DNA of 6,673 bases, taken from contig DBEI01000045.1 in assembly GCA_002294445.1 (NCBI GenBank), forward strand, positions 1 through 6,673, read 5' to 3'. The stretch is from Patescibacteria group bacterium UBA910. GTDB taxonomy: Bacteria > Patescibacteriota > Minisyncoccia > Phycocordibacterales > DATDWN01. Under the pieces are notes generated by a model. That model did no database searches, had not been told where the DNA came from, and worked only from the letters and a program-made list of their open reading frames with translations. This document shows positions 6,504-6,673 of this stretch, in pieces. A program made the translations under genes and the position numbers. Within the stretch, counting starts at the first letter, position 1. The number at the start of each line of letters is the position of its first letter.

Positions 6504-6673
6504 CTAGCGACGGGAAGAAGACGAGCTACGCGGACCACGCCTCTGCGTGGCATTTTTGTATTGCCGACGCCGACGCTGCTTTTTTTTCATCTCAGGGGCA
6601 CTGGACCCTTGAGTGAAATTGAAATGTGTCTGGCGCTGACGAATGTCAGCACTGAACACAAGGATTACCGCTT
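6504..6673 (-). CDS. C-terminal end of an unidentified protein with an Arg/Ser-rich tail
   Basis: An open frame enters from the right edge and ends with TAG at 6504-6506, giving 55 visible residues. The other two minus-strand frames close within a few codons of the edge, and a strong terminator sits 5 bases after this stop, which supports a real gene. The visible part starts AVILVFSADIRQ and ends in a highly basic low-complexity tail (KKKQRRRRQYKN, later PRSSSSSRR), typical of nucleic-acid- or ribosome-binding extensions. An internal ATG at 6588-6590 could start a 28-residue peptide, but it has no ribosome binding site, so I prefer the tail of a longer protein. None of its eleven arginines uses CGA. 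Family not recognised. Confidence 0.55.
   Translation of the reverse strand, partial: AVILVFSADIRQRQTHFNFTQGSSAPEMKKKQRRRRQYKNATQRRGPRSSSSSRR

Overview
This 6.7 kb chromosomal window looks like an ordinary housekeeping stretch from a bacterium with a compact, moderately AT-rich genome. A candidate-phyla (Patescibacteria/CPR) origin is my best guess, not a proof. It rests on short intergenic spaces, several genes without a Shine-Dalgarno sequence, a divergent adenylate-kinase-type P-loop, and a very strong preference for the arginine codon CGA in the core genes.

Layout, left to right. On the minus strand: the first 32 codons of a nucleoside monophosphate kinase, probably adenylate kinase (GTG start, cut by the left edge); cofactor-independent phosphoglycerate mutase (gpmI); enolase (eno); and a two-gene membrane unit made of a 98-residue two-helix protein followed by a bacterial PH-domain membrane protein. 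A divergent intergenic region of about 260 bases follows. It carries a strong sigma70-type promoter, a possible 37-codon ORF and a long-range inverted repeat. It leads into the plus-strand translational GTPase gene typA/bipA, which ends at a strong hairpin terminator shared with a convergent small XRE-like helix-turn-helix gene. After another bidirectional terminator, the right edge holds the C-terminal end of an unidentified protein with an Arg/Ser-rich tail (minus strand).

GpmI and Eno catalyse consecutive steps of lower glycolysis (3-phosphoglycerate to 2-phosphoglycerate to phosphoenolpyruvate). A kinase that balances adenylate pools would fit beside them. Each is nevertheless separated from the next by its own terminator, with promoter-like elements inside or right next to the upstream terminator, so they look like packed single-gene units rather than one operon. 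The PH-domain pair is the only clear two-gene operon.

I see no mobile element, CRISPR array, tRNA or rRNA, and no obvious new defence or metabolic system. The points most worth a second look are the structured typA leader with its small ORF, the terminator-embedded promoters with an apparently leaderless gpmI, the CGA codon bias, and the change in codon use at the right end.
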